From Actinomycetes bacterium (GTDB lineage Bacteria > Actinomycetota > Actinomycetes > Propionibacteriales > Propionibacteriaceae), in assembly GCA_023393755.1 (NCBI GenBank), contig JAEXCA010000086.1:1-64000 (forward strand): 64,000 nt of DNA, given 5' to 3'. Position numbers and translations under genes: made by a program. The notes beneath the pieces are model-generated. The model saw nothing but the letters and a program-made list of their open reading frames with translations. It was not told the DNA's origin and made no database searches. Below, piece by piece: positions 18,235 to 29,281 of the stretch (position 1 is the stretch's first letter; every line of letters begins with the position of its first letter).

Positions 18235-18269
18235 GGCCGCACTGTACTGCCGTGGCAGGTCCGCCGACA

Positions 18270-18899
18270 TCACGCCCGGTACAGGGTGTAGGCGAACTCC
18301 CGCCCTTCGCGGGCCACCGGTATCCGGATGGCCTCGACAACGGTGGACACCCGCCGCAGTGTCAGCTCCAGCAGCGGGCTGGCGGTCTCGCACCAGACCA
18401 GCAGGTGGCCGCCCGGGGCGAGCCGGCTCAGGCCGGTGCGGAGAAAGCCCTCGGTGTAGACCTCGGCGTTGTCGGCGTGGATCAGGAAGCTGGGGCCGTT
18501 GTCCACGTCCAGCACGATCGCGTCCCAGCTGCCGGTCGCGGTGGTCACGAAGCTGACGATGTCGGCGTGGTGGAGCCGCACCCGCGGGTCGGCGGCGATC
18601 CGGCCGAGTTGTGGGGTGACGCCCTGGCGGGCCCACTCCAGCAGTGCTCCGGCGCGCTCCACCACGTCCAGTTCGGCGCCACGCTCCAGCAGCCGGACGG
18701 CGGTGTAGCCCAGGCCCAGCCCGCCGACCAGCACCCGGCGGGCGGGGCCGGCGGCATCGGCCAGGGCCAGCTCGCTGCTCACGTCAACGGTGTCCATGGC
18801 GAACACGCCGTTGACGATCAACTCGACCGTCCCGGAGCGACGGCGCAGGACGATCTCACCGTCGGGCGTCTGAGCGCGTCCCAGGATTTCGGTTTCCAT
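18270..18899 (-). CDS. Spermidine synthase-like methyltransferase-fold protein
   Basis: The 209-aa protein has the Rossmann nucleotide motif VLVGGLGLGYTAVRLLE near residue 55, an acidic strand end (ELDVVERAG), a second acidic motif (VRLHHADIVSF) and DAIVLDVDNGP, matching the SpeE/PABMT-like fold. It lacks the full N-terminal beta domain of true spermidine synthases, so polyamine synthesis is uncertain. It may be an uncharacterised methyltransferase. The ATG start leaves a 48-bp divergent gap to the GNAT gene. Confidence 0.72.
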   Translation of the reverse strand: METEILGRAQTPDGEIVLRRRSGTVELIVNGVFAMDTVDVSSELALADAAGPARRVLVGGLGLGYTAVRLLERGAELDVVERAGALLEWARQGVTPQLGRIAADPRVRLHHADIVSFVTTATGSWDAIVLDVDNGPSFLIHADNAEVYTEGFLRTGLSRLAPGGHLLVWCETASPLLELTLRRVSTVVEAIRIPVAREGREFAYTLYRA

Positions 18900-18947
18900 C
18901 CCACCATGGTCGCCCATCGCAGCCGGGGGTGCGTTAGGGTCAACGCC

Positions 18948-19649
18948 ATGACGACCGTCCAGGTAGCCCGGCCGAGTCAGCTCGGTGATGTGTACGACAC
19001 CATCCTGGTGAGCTCCTTCCAGCCCGACGAGCTGGTCGACAAGGCAGCCTTCATGCATCACACCACCTGGGGTGAGGTGCTGTTGGCCGAGAACGACGAG
19101 GGCGTGATCACCGGCGTCGCCGTCGCCGATCACCACCCGGCCACCGGGGTGTCGGTGCTGGAGTACCTGGCGGTGCTGCCCGAGCATCGCGGCGCCGGAG
19201 CCGGTTCCGCGCTGATGGAGGCGGCGGTCAGCCGGTGGAGCGAACTGGTCAGCCCGGGTGCGCTGCTGGCCGAGATCGAACGTCCGGACGCGCACGACGC
19301 CACCGATCAGTTCGGCGACCCGGGCCGGCGGCTGGCCTTCTACGACCGCCACGGCTTCCGGGCGCTGGCGCTGCCCTACTTCCAGCCGGCGCTGACGGCC
19401 GACCAGCAGGCGGTGCCCGACCTGATCCTGGGCGTGCTGGTGTTCGACCCGGGCTGGGTCAGCGCCGACGGCAGCCGGTTCCTGGAGGGCGCCCGGCTCG
19501 AGGAGGTGCTGGCCGACCGGATCCCGCAGCCCGACGACCGTCCGGAAGCCTGGGAAGCGCTGATGGCGGCCACCCGCGACCCGGCCGGGATCGAGCTGTT
19601 GCCGCTCGGCGAGTACGCCCGGATCCCGCGCAGCGGTCCGGTCGGCTGA
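18948..19649 (+). CDS. GNAT family N-acetyltransferase
   Basis: The 233-aa protein has the GNAT acetyl-CoA motif A in EYLAVLPEHRGAGAGSALM (about residues 72-90) and a later FYDRHGFRAL motif B strand. The C-terminal 80 residues extend beyond a minimal GNAT and may bind substrate. The substrate is unknown. TAGGGT (18935-18940) 7 nt upstream of the ATG implies a leaderless transcript. Confidence 0.82.
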   Translation: MTTVQVARPSQLGDVYDTILVSSFQPDELVDKAAFMHHTTWGEVLLAENDEGVITGVAVADHHPATGVSVLEYLAVLPEHRGAGAGSALMEAAVSRWSELVSPGALLAEIERPDAHDATDQFGDPGRRLAFYDRHGFRALALPYFQPALTADQQAVPDLILGVLVFDPGWVSADGSRFLEGARLEEVLADRIPQPDDRPEAWEALMAATRDPAGIELLPLGEYARIPRSGPVG

Positions 19650-19726
19650 CCCTGACCCACCCGCTCGGCGGTGGGGGCTCACAAACGTACAATCGCGCGC
19701 TCCGGCGCCCGGCCTACCCTGCCGGC

Positions 19727-20257
19727 ATGGATGCCGCGACGAAGACCATGGTCGACAACCTGCCGGCGAAGACCGGCCGATCGCTGACCGACTGGTTCAG
19801 CCTGCTCGACCAGGCCGCCCCCGCCACGCACGGCCAGGGCCTGGCGCTGGTGAAGTCCCACGGGGTCTCCCACGGCTACGCCAACCTGATCGTCAGCCTG
19901 CACCGCGACCGCGGCACCGAGCAGGTCGATCTGGTCGCTCCCCAGTTCGCCGGACGGAAGGCCGGCCTGCGTCCGCTGTACGACCGGATCATCGAGGTCG
20001 CTGGGGGATTCGGCAGTGACGTCGAGGTGGCGCCGCGCAAGACCGCCGTGGCGCTGCGCCGGACGAAGCAGTTCGCCTACCTCGAGGTGCCCAGTGCGAG
20101 CCGGTTGCGGGTCGGGCTGAACCTGACCGGGCTCGAGCCGACCGACCGGCTGGTGGCTACGAGCGGTATGTGCAGTCACCGGGTCGACATCGCGGTGCCG
20201 GAGGAGATCGACGACGAACTGATCGGCTGGCTACTGGCTGCCTACGAGCGGGCTTGA
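19727..20257 (+). CDS. DUF4287/DUF5655-like protein
   Basis: The 176-aa protein has an N-terminal helical domain with the DUF4287 signature (KTGRSLTDWFSLLDQ, then LVKSHGVSHGYANLIV) and a C-terminal DUF5655-type domain (about 85-175) that includes RRTKQFAYLEVPSASRL. The family is common in actinobacteria and of unknown function. TACCCT ends 6 nt before the ATG. The 3' end overlaps the convergent AraC-type gene by 16 bases. Confidence 0.82.
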   Translation: MDAATKTMVDNLPAKTGRSLTDWFSLLDQAAPATHGQGLALVKSHGVSHGYANLIVSLHRDRGTEQVDLVAPQFAGRKAGLRPLYDRIIEVAGGFGSDVEVAPRKTAVALRRTKQFAYLEVPSASRLRVGLNLTGLEPTDRLVATSGMCSHRVDIAVPEEIDDELIGWLLAAYERA

Positions 20258-21104
20258 GGAACCGCTGATCGGACCGCGTCCGGCAGCTCCGCCAGCGGGA
20301 CGAAGTAGGCCTCGGCCGGACCGAAATCCGCGATCCGGCGTTGGTGCTCGGCCGGCGTCCAGCCGCTGAACCGGCGGAACGCCCGGATCACCTGGGGCTG
20401 ATCGAAGTAGCCGGAGGCGGCGGCCAGCGCCGCCCAGCTGGGTTGATCCCCGGTCTGGGCCTCAGCGACCAGCCGGTGGAAGCGGAGCAGCAGGGCATAG
20501 CTCTTCGGGGTGAGTCCGGTGGCCCGGCGGAAGCGGTCGCTGACGGTCCGCCGGGACCTGCCAAGTTGCCTCGCGAGGTGTTCGATCCCGGTGGCGGGGT
20601 CGTTGTCCAGGGCGTCCTGCACCGCGAGCGCGAGCGGGTCGGGTGCGGGCGGTTGCCCACCGGCCAGCAGCCCGGCCAGGGCGTCCAGCGCGGCGGTGGG
20701 CGTCAGGCCGGCGAGTCGGCCCGGCCAGTCGGTGGCCTCCGGGAGGAGCTCACCGGCGGGCAGCACCCGTCCGCCGGTCAGCTCTCCGGCCCGGCCGATC
20801 CCGCGGGCGGTGGTCAGCGCGTCCAGCCCGACCGGGGTGAACTCGGCGCCGACGTGATGGATCCGGGCGGGAAGTTCGCTGATCAGGTAGTCGGTGCGCA
20901 ACCGGCCACGAAGGCGTGCTCCACTCCCGTGATCCGGCCGTCGGCGTCCACCAGCCGATAGGGCTCGGACAGGTTGACGATCAGGTGGACGAACGGCTGC
21001 GGCAGGATCTTCTCGTAGCGGGCGGGGCGCGGCCCGTCCAGGTACCACAGCCGCGCGATCACCCGATCCAGGCCGGGTCGCGGAGCCTGCTGCTGGAAGA
21101 TCAC
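20242..21104 (-). pseudogene. AraC family regulator split by a -1 frameshift
   Basis: The N-terminal domain (21104 to about 20890) ends EHAFVAG in one frame; the remainder (LRTDYLISELPAR onward, including the AraC HTH GIEHLARQLGRSRRTVSDRFRRATG-type helices) continues in another. Restoring one T near 20892 would give an uninterrupted protein of about 287 aa with a DUF6597-like sensor domain and an AraC DNA-binding domain. The promoter looks intact: TACGGT (minus strand, 21116-21111) lies 6 nt before the GTG. It is either a recent pseudogene or a one-base sequence error. Confidence 0.75.
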
Positions 21105-21192
21105 CGGGTCACCGTATCGCTGCCGGACGGCGGCCCTTCCGCCGGTCGATCCCCGGCACTAGGCTCACCGCAGTCTGTCGATGTGGAGGATC

Positions 21193-23082
<1,890 letters not shown>

Positions 23083-23113
23083 GTACCGCTACACACCGTC
23101 CGGCCGGTCGCCG

Positions 23114-24814
23114 ATGACGAACCCGCTGGAGGCCGCCGAGCGCCGGCGCCGCGACCTGGCGTCGGCGGCCAGGCGGTTGCGGGTGGCGGTGATGACCGAC
23201 CCCGGGCGGGCCGGAGAACTCGCCGACACGCTGGTCGAGGTGGTCGGGAACCGGTTGCTGGCCTGGTCGTTCGCCGAGGCCGCTGCGGACGCCCCCGACT
23301 CGGTGGTGCTGTCGGCGCGGATCCTGGCCGAGCGCGGGCCGATCGGACCCTACGCCTCCGCCGAGGACGCGGTGCGCTACTTCACCGCGTCGGCCCAGTT
23401 GGCGGCGGTGCAGGCCGGATTAGGCCAGTTCGAGGCGGCCGGACGGACGCTGGACGCGCTGGACGGCTGGCGGAGCCAGCTGGGCCGGCTGCCGCTGGTG
23501 GAGAACCTGACGCCGGCGGCGGTCGCCTGGGTGCTGGTCACCCGGGCCCGGGCATCGGCGGGCGCGGAAGCCCACGCCCACGCCGAGGCGGCGCTGCTGC
23601 GGCTCTACGCCACCGGCCTGGAGCGGGATCCGGGTCTCGGCTCTCTGGTGATCACCTGTCACCTGGCCGTCGCCGGTGCCCACTGGTCGCAGGGACGGGA
23701 CGAGGCGGCGCTGGCCCACCACCGGCTGGCGCTGAGCCGCTACCGGACGTTGATCGCCGGCCTGACAGGGACGCAGCGGCCCGCGGTCGCCCAGGCCGCG
23801 CTGGCACCCCTGCCCGAGGTGTTCGGCGGATTCGCGCTCCGTCTCGAGGCCGGTGGCGACCGGACCACCGCCATCGCGGTTCGACGGGAGTGGCTGACGC
23901 TCGCCGAGCGGTTCGGCGAGGCGGACGGTCCCGCTGCCGAGGCGGCCAGGCTTGCCCTGGCCGAGGCGCTGTCCCGGGCCGGGCGGAAGGGGGAGGCCGA
24001 GGCGCTGGTGTCTGGGATCGACCCGGAGCCGGGGCTTCGAGACTCGCGCTCCGCGCGACCTCAGCCATCGGACGACCCGATCCCGCGCCCAACCATCCCT
24101 GAGGCCGGCCGCAGGCCTTTGCGTCCAGGCTTCCTCCTCGGCGGGAGTCAGCAAGCTCACCCTGCGCACTCGTCGTCGCCTTCCGATGGGTCGCCCCTGC
24201 CTACGGAGCAGGCGCTCGGGACCGACCGGCTGTCCGTGACCGCTTCCCTCCGGTTGCGGCAGGACGAGCGGACGGCGATCGCCGAAGGTCCGGCTGCGCG
24301 ATCAGCCGCCGAGGCCGAGGAAGGCCGGTTGCGGGCCGGAGCCGAGAAGGCCGCGGCCGTCCGTGCCGCCGAACGTGCCGCAGCCGAGCGTCAGGCCGCC
24401 GCCGAGGCGGCCGCGGCCGAACGGGAGGCCACCGAACAGGCCCGGTTGGCAGCGCTGGCCGAAGCCGAGCGTCGGGAGGCGCTGGCCGCCGCCGAACGAG
24501 CCGCCGCCGAAGAACGGCGCCGCGAGCGCGCCGCGGCCCACCGTGCTGCTCGGACGGTGGATCCGGAGGAGATCCGGGCAGCCCTCGCCGCGCTACCGGA
24601 CGCCCGCCAGGCCGTGGCGGAGGCCGAGTCCGAACCAGCCGAACGCGCCGCGCGGGAGCGGCTGGCGGCGTTGCTGCGTCCGGTCGCGGTCGCCGAACCC
24701 GACCGCCACCGCGACGAACTGCTCGCGACTCTGGAGGCACTGGTCGGCCTGCGCTGGCGTCTGGGCGATCCCGACGGCTCCCGCGAGATCGCCCGCGAAC
24801 TCAAGTCCTGGTAG
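23114..24814 (+). CDS. Protein of unknown function: helical repeats, inserted palindromic repeat, Ala/Glu/Arg coiled coil
   Basis: The 566-aa product starts 31 bases after acs. Residues 1-300 are helical and TPR-like, with paired Ala/Leu-rich helices. Residues about 309-340 are encoded by a degenerate palindromic repeat and read like low-complexity Arg/Pro sequence. Residues 400-500 form an Ala/Glu/Arg-rich coiled coil. The last 60 residues return to a globular helical pattern. No catalytic motif, signal peptide or membrane helix is visible, and no family is recognised. It may be a scaffold or regulator. GTG and codon bias support a real gene. Confidence 0.65.
   Translation: MTNPLEAAERRRRDLASAARRLRVAVMTDPGRAGELADTLVEVVGNRLLAWSFAEAAADAPDSVVLSARILAERGPIGPYASAEDAVRYFTASAQLAAVQAGLGQFEAAGRTLDALDGWRSQLGRLPLVENLTPAAVAWVLVTRARASAGAEAHAHAEAALLRLYATGLERDPGLGSLVITCHLAVAGAHWSQGRDEAALAHHRLALSRYRTLIAGLTGTQRPAVAQAALAPLPEVFGGFALRLEAGGDRTTAIAVRREWLTLAERFGEADGPAAEAARLALAEALSRAGRKGEAEALVSGIDPEPGLRDSRSARPQPSDDPIPRPTIPEAGRRPLRPGFLLGGSQQAHPAHSSSPSDGSPLPTEQALGTDRLSVTASLRLRQDERTAIAEGPAARSAAEAEEGRLRAGAEKAAAVRAAERAAAERQAAAEAAAAEREATEQARLAALAEAERREALAAAERAAAEERRRERAAAHRAARTVDPEEIRAALAALPDARQAVAEAESEPAERAARERLAALLRPVAVAEPDRHRDELLATLEALVGLRWRLGDPDGSREIARELKSW
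24036..24117 (+). repeat. Degenerate palindromic repeat inside a coding sequence
   Basis: CTTCGAGACTC, a CGCG-CTC-CGCG hairpin, CCTCAG (24059-24064) facing CTGAGG (24099-24104), and GGCC-GCA-GGCC (24107-24117) occur in the same order as in the intergenic element at 14966-15077. Here they are translated in frame without a stop. Confidence 0.65.
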
Positions 24815-24827
24815 CCGGCAAGGGACC

Positions 24828-24859
24828 GGGAACCGTCCCCGACGCCCGGGAACCGTCCC
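24828..24859. repeat. Two direct copies of GGGAACCGTCCC
   Basis: GGGAACCGTCCCC (24828-24840) and GGGAACCGTCCC (24848-24859) lie in the 66-bp gap between convergent genes. The same core builds the hairpin at 16474-16535 and occurs at 27694-27707. Confidence 0.6.
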
Positions 24860-24880
24860 ACCACGGACACGGCGACAGGT

Positions 24881-26131
24881 CTAGCGCCGTCCCAGCGGGG
24901 AGAGCAGCACCACCAACGCCAGGATCGGCAGGGCCAGCAGCGCCAGTCCGTTGAAGCCCGCCCAGCTCAGTGCGCCACCGGCCCCGACGGCACCGAGCGC
25001 GCCGGCCAGGCTCATCCAGAAGTCGTTGCGCCCCTGCCGCCTGGTACGCAGCGTTTCGGCGGAGGACTCGGTCAGCAGTGCCGCACCAGCCACCGTGGCC
25101 GCGCTCCATCCCAGGCCGAGCAGTACCAGGGCGATGGTGACCGCCGTGGTGTTGTGCTGGCCGAACGCGATCACCGCCACGCAGCCGGCCAGGATGGCAT
25201 AGCCGAGCAGCACCGTGGGGACCCGTCCCCACCGGTCGGCCAGGATGCCGAAGACCGGCGACAGCGAGTACATCCCGGCGATGTGCAGGCTGATCGTCAA
25301 TCCGACCACGGTCAGGGTGGCGCCGTGGTGCACCAGGTGGATCGGGGTCATCGCCATGATCGAGACCATCACCATGTGGGCGCCGACGATCGCCGCGGTG
25401 GCGAAGGCTGCCGCCCGCGGGCGGTCGAGGTGGGTGATCTCCGCGCTCCGGGGGCCACGGGCGGCGATCACCTGATGGGCGATCAGCAGCGGGTCGGGAC
25501 GCAGCGCCGCCAGCAGCAGGGTGACGCCCAGCAGTTGGGCGACGATGGTGAACAGGTAGGGACCGGTGTACTCCGGCATGCCGAGCGCGGCGCCCAGGGT
25601 CTCGCCGGGCCCGACCAGGTTCGGGCCGAGCACCGCGCCGATCGTGGTCGCCCACACCACCAGCGACAGGTCGCGCGCCCGGGAGGCATCGGTGGCCAGA
25701 TCCGCGGCGGCGAACCTGGATTGCAGGTTGGCGGCCTGCCCGGCGCCGATCAGGACGAAGCCGGCCAGTAGTAGCGGAAACAGTGCGAGGGTGACCGCGG
25801 CCAGGACCAGCCCGACCCCGACCAGGGCGATCAGCAGGCCGGTGGCCAGGGCCGGGCGCCGGCCGCGCCGGCGGGCCAGGGCTGACAGCGGCACCGCCGT
25901 GAGCGCCGTCCCGAGAGTGATGGAAGCGGTCGCCAGACCGGAGAGGGCATCGTTCCCGGAGAGCTTCGCGGCCAGGATCGCGCCCAGCGAGACCGTCGCG
26001 CCGAAGCTGATCCCGCCCAGGATCTGCCCGGCCGAGAGCACGACAATGGTGCGGCGCTGCAGACCGGCCAGGCGACCGGCGTCCAGCGCGGGTTCCGGCG
26101 GCCGGTCGGCCAGGGTGGTGCGGTCGGTCAC
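24881..26131 (-). CDS. Major facilitator superfamily transporter
   Basis: The 416-aa protein has twelve predicted membrane helices, the cytoplasmic loop 2-3 motif region (ALARRRGRRPAL) and a matching loop 8-9 motif (GILADRWGRVP), as in drug:H+ antiporter type MFS carriers. The substrate is not predictable. TAGGGT (minus strand, 26143-26138) sits 6 nt upstream of the GTG start, pointing to a leaderless mRNA. Confidence 0.88.
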   Translation of the reverse strand: MTDRTTLADRPPEPALDAGRLAGLQRRTIVVLSAGQILGGISFGATVSLGAILAAKLSGNDALSGLATASITLGTALTAVPLSALARRRGRRPALATGLLIALVGVGLVLAAVTLALFPLLLAGFVLIGAGQAANLQSRFAAADLATDASRARDLSLVVWATTIGAVLGPNLVGPGETLGAALGMPEYTGPYLFTIVAQLLGVTLLLAALRPDPLLIAHQVIAARGPRSAEITHLDRPRAAAFATAAIVGAHMVMVSIMAMTPIHLVHHGATLTVVGLTISLHIAGMYSLSPVFGILADRWGRVPTVLLGYAILAGCVAVIAFGQHNTTAVTIALVLLGLGWSAATVAGAALLTESSAETLRTRRQGRNDFWMSLAGALGAVGAGGALSWAGFNGLALLALPILALVVLLSPLGRR

Positions 26132-26206
26132 CCGGACACCCTAGTCCGAGGAGCGATCGAGGGATCCGGTTCTGGACAGCCGCAGGCCGGCCGTGGAGGT
26201 GGCCGG

Positions 26207-26401
26207 CTACTCCTTGGGGCGGGCGGCCTCGATGGTGGTCTTCGCGCCCTCCAGCCATTGGGCGCAGATCGTGGCGAGCTTCTCGCCCTGTTCCCACAGC
26301 GCCATGGACTCGCTCAGCGGGACATCGCCGGATTCCAGTCGCCGGACGATCTCCACCAGCTGGTCGCGCGCCTGCTCGTAGCTCGGGGTCTCCTTGGTCA
26401 T
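26207..26401 (-). CDS. xseB: Exodeoxyribonuclease VII small subunit
   Basis: The 64-aa protein matches XseB: two helices with SYEQARDQLVEIVRRLESGD, then LSESMALWEQGEKLATIC. It partners XseA in the complex that degrades single-stranded DNA. Its ATG overlaps the xseA stop by 4 bases, indicating translational coupling. Confidence 0.95.
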   Translation of the reverse strand: MTKETPSYEQARDQLVEIVRRLESGDVPLSESMALWEQGEKLATICAQWLEGAKTTIEAARPKE

Positions 26402-27612
26402 CCGGCCTCCTGGATCTCGGTGACGTCGACGCCGATCCGGCCGTCGACGAACTGGACGGTGAGCGCCTCGCCGGGCGCGGTCTGGGTGGTCGAGGTGATG
26501 GTCTGCTGGCCACGGGAGACGATGGCATACCCCCGCTGCAGGGTGGCCTGCGGTGACATCGCCCGGATCCGGCTGATCAGGTGCTCGATCTGGCGGGCCT
26601 CGTCACGGACGGCGGCGGTCACCGCCCGGTGCAGTCGTCCGCGCAGCAGGGCGAGCCGCTCGTCGTGGGAGGTCAGCGAGGCGGCGGGGTCGCGCAGCAC
26701 GGGACGCGAGCGCAGCTCGGCCAGCCGTCGCTGCTCGTGTGAGATCCGGTTCAGCAGCGCCTGCCGTGCCCGGGCCCTGGCCTGGGTGACGTTGGCCAGT
26801 TCGGTGGCGACGTCCGGCACCACCCGCTTGGCGGCGTCGGTGGGGGTCGAGGCGCGCAGGTCGGCGACCAGGTCGAGGATCGGGTTGTCGGTCTCGTGGC
26901 CGATCGCGCTGACCACCGGGGTGCGCATCGCGAACACCGCGCGTACCAGGGCCTCGTCGCTGAACGGCAGCAGGTCCTCCAGCGAGCCGCCGCCGCGGGC
27001 CACGATGACCACGTCGACCTCGGGGTGCTGTTCCAGCAGGCGCAGGGCGTCCAGGAGTTGTTCGACCGCCGCCGGGCCCTGCATGGCGGCGTGGCGCACC
27101 TCGAACTGTGCCGCCGGCCAACGCCGGGCCACGTTCTCCAGCACGTCGCGCTCCGCGGCGCTACCCGCACCGGTGACCAGCCCGATCCGCTTCGGCAGGA
27201 AGGGCAGCCGGCGCTTGCGCTCGGCCGCGAACAGGCCTTCGGCCTGCAGCATCCGCTTGCGCTGCTCGATCGCGGCCAGCAGTCGTCCCTCGCCGGACGG
27301 ACGCAGCTCGCGGCACTCGAAGGTGAGCTGGCCCGACCCCAGCCAGACCGTAGGTCTCACCCAGGCGGCGACCACCGTCCCCTCGGCGAGTGGGCCGGCC
27401 TGATCGAGCACCGTCGCCGAGGTGGAGAGCCGCACCGAGACCTCCGCGAGGGTGTCCCGCAGGGTGAGGAACTGGGTGGCCCCCGCGCGGCGCTTGATCT
27501 CGATCAGCTGGCCCTCCACCCACACCGGACGGAGCTTCTCCACCCAGTCCTTGGTGGCGCCCAGGATCACCCGCAGTGGCTGCGGGGATTCCGGTGAACT
27601 CTGCAGGGCCAT
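26398..27612 (-). CDS. xseA: Exodeoxyribonuclease VII large subunit
   Basis: The 404-aa protein has an N-terminal OB fold (about 14-110), the catalytic core with LPKRIGLVTGAGSAAERDVL, the VIVARGGGSLEDL motif and AIGHETDNPILDLVADLRASTPT, and a long C-terminal coiled coil. These are diagnostic of XseA. The ATG at 27612 is preferred to an upstream in-frame start because TAGGCT (minus strand, 27625-27620) lies 7 nt before it. It is the first gene of the xseA-xseB operon and is divergent from ispH, an arrangement common in actinobacteria. Confidence 0.95.
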   Translation of the reverse strand: MALQSSPESPQPLRVILGATKDWVEKLRPVWVEGQLIEIKRRAGATQFLTLRDTLAEVSVRLSTSATVLDQAGPLAEGTVVAAWVRPTVWLGSGQLTFECRELRPSGEGRLLAAIEQRKRMLQAEGLFAAERKRRLPFLPKRIGLVTGAGSAAERDVLENVARRWPAAQFEVRHAAMQGPAAVEQLLDALRLLEQHPEVDVVIVARGGGSLEDLLPFSDEALVRAVFAMRTPVVSAIGHETDNPILDLVADLRASTPTDAAKRVVPDVATELANVTQARARARQALLNRISHEQRRLAELRSRPVLRDPAASLTSHDERLALLRGRLHRAVTAAVRDEARQIEHLISRIRAMSPQATLQRGYAIVSRGQQTITSTTQTAPGEALTVQFVDGRIGVDVTEIQEAG

Positions 27613-27693
27613 GGGGTTCAGCCTAGAGTGCCAGCCTGACAGGGTCCGGCCCGGTCGTCCCGCCGACCCTGGTGATCCAGCCGGCGCTGGGCT

Positions 27694-27707
27694 GGGGAAC
27701 CGTCCCC
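27694..27707. repeat. GGGGAACCGTCCCC element between xseA and ispH
   Basis: A near-palindromic 14-mer of the family seen at 16474-16535 and 24828-24859. It lies in the divergent gap, upstream of the -10 elements of both genes. Confidence 0.5.
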
Positions 27708-27755
27708 CTGGCCCGCGGGCAGCGACCATCGGAGGTCAGAACTAAGCTGTGGGGT

Positions 27756-28724
27756 ATGGATTCCTCTGGCAAGCGGGTCGTGGTGGCCGCGCCGCGCGGC
27801 TACTGCGCCGGCGTCGACCGGGCCGTGGTCACCGTCGAGAAGGCGCTCGACCTGTACGGGCCGCCGGTCTACGTCCGCAAGCAGATCGTCCACAACAAGC
27901 ACGTGGTGGAGACCCTGGAATCCCGCGGCGCGATCTTCGTCGAGGAGCTGGACGAGGTCCCGACCGGGGCCACGGTGGTGTTCTCCGCCCACGGGGTCTC
28001 GCCGGCGGTGCACGCCGAAGCCGCGGAGCGCGGGCTGAAGACCATCGACGCCACCTGTCCGCTGGTGACCAAGGTGCACAACGAGGCCCGCCGGTTCGCC
28101 GGGCAGGGCATCCCCATCCTGCTGATCGGTCACGCCGGCCACGAAGAGGTCGAGGGCACCACCGGCGAAGCGCCCGAGCACATCACCCTGGTGCAGCACC
28201 CCGACGACGTCGACGGCGTCCAGCTCGGCAGCGACGAGCGGGTGGCCTGGCTCAGCCAGACCACGCTCAGCGTGGACGAGACCTGGGAGACCGTCACCCG
28301 GCTGCGGGAGAAGTTCCCCAACCTGGTCGATCCGCCCAGCGACGACATCTGCTACGCCACCCAGAACCGGCAGTCCGCGGTCAAGCAGATCGCCGCCACC
28401 GCCGACCTGGTGATCGTGGTGGGCTCCCGCAACTCGTCCAACTCGGTCCGCCTGGTGGAGGTGGCGCTGGAGGCCGGCGCCAGGGCCGCCTACCGGGTGG
28501 ACAACGCCTCGGAGGTCGATCCGGCCTGGCTGCAGGGGGTTTCCAGCGTGGGGGTCACCTCCGGAGCGTCGGTTCCCGACGAACTGGTTCAGGGTGTGCT
28601 CACGCTGCTCGAGGACCACGGCTTCCCGGCGGCGGTGGAGGAGCGGCTGACCGAGGAGAACCTGGTCTTCGCGCTGCCGCCCGAACTGCGCAAGGACCTG
28701 CGGCGAGCCGCCACCGGCGACTGA
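27756..28724 (+). CDS. ispH: 4-hydroxy-3-methylbut-2-enyl diphosphate reductase
   Basis: The 322-aa protein is IspH (LytB): iron-sulfur ligands at Cys17 ([11 protein letters not shown]), in [11 protein letters not shown] and in ICYATQNRQ, plus the [10 protein letters not shown] diphosphate-binding motif. It performs the last step of the MEP pathway, producing IPP and DMAPP, the substrates of the prenyl synthase at 12206. TAAGCT (27743-27748) 7 nt upstream of the ATG suggests a leaderless transcript. Confidence 0.96.
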   Translation: MDSSGKRVVVAAPRGYCAGVDRAVVTVEKALDLYGPPVYVRKQIVHNKHVVETLESRGAIFVEELDEVPTGATVVFSAHGVSPAVHAEAAERGLKTIDATCPLVTKVHNEARRFAGQGIPILLIGHAGHEEVEGTTGEAPEHITLVQHPDDVDGVQLGSDERVAWLSQTTLSVDETWETVTRLREKFPNLVDPPSDDICYATQNRQSAVKQIAATADLVIVVGSRNSSNSVRLVEVALEAGARAAYRVDNASEVDPAWLQGVSSVGVTSGASVPDELVQGVLTLLEDHGFPAAVEERLTEENLVFALPPELRKDLRRAATGD

Positions 28725-28789
28725 AGCCCGCACTCGATCGGCCGCCGGCTCCCTGAAGCCACCTCCGATGGGGCCGGACGATGAAACGC

Positions 28790-29281
28790 TCACCCTCCGT
28801 CCGGACGCGGCAGGCGCAGTTCGACGCTCTGCCAGACCTCGTCCCCTACCGCGGTGGTCAGGAGCTGGCCCGACGACCGGAAGCCCAGCTTCTCGTAGAG
28901 CGCGCCGGCCGGCCGGTTGTGGACGAACACCCGCAGGGTGGCCAGCTCCACGCCGGGGTCGGCCCAGGCCCGCTCGAGCAGGGCCTCCATCAACCGCCGT
29001 CCCCAGCCCTCGCCCCGGCGACCGGGATCGACCAGCACCCGCCCGATGTGGGCGACCCGCCCGTCCTCGCGCGGCCGTAGCGAACCGGTGGCGACCGGTC
29101 GCCCCGCCGGGTCGGTGAGGACGTACACCGACAATCGCCGCTCCGGAGCACCCAGCAGCAGCTGAGGAGACACCGGCCAGGAGAACTCCGGCCCGGCGAA
29201 GAGGACAGCCTCCGGGCCCGAGCGGATCCAGGTCGCGATGGTGCGGGCCTGAGCCGGGGTGATCGGCTGGAGCCCGTCCAT
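28790..29281 (-). CDS. GNAT family N-acetyltransferase
   Basis: The 163-aa protein has the acetyl-CoA motif IGRVLVDPGRRGEGWGRRLM and the YEKLGFRSSG strand. The start codon overlaps the ilvA stop by one base (TGATG), so it is probably translated from the ilvA message. The substrate is unknown. Confidence 0.82.
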   Translation of the reverse strand: MDGLQPITPAQARTIATWIRSGPEAVLFAGPEFSWPVSPQLLLGAPERRLSVYVLTDPAGRPVATGSLRPREDGRVAHIGRVLVDPGRRGEGWGRRLMEALLERAWADPGVELATLRVFVHNRPAGALYEKLGFRSSGQLLTTAVGDEVWQSVELRLPRPDGG

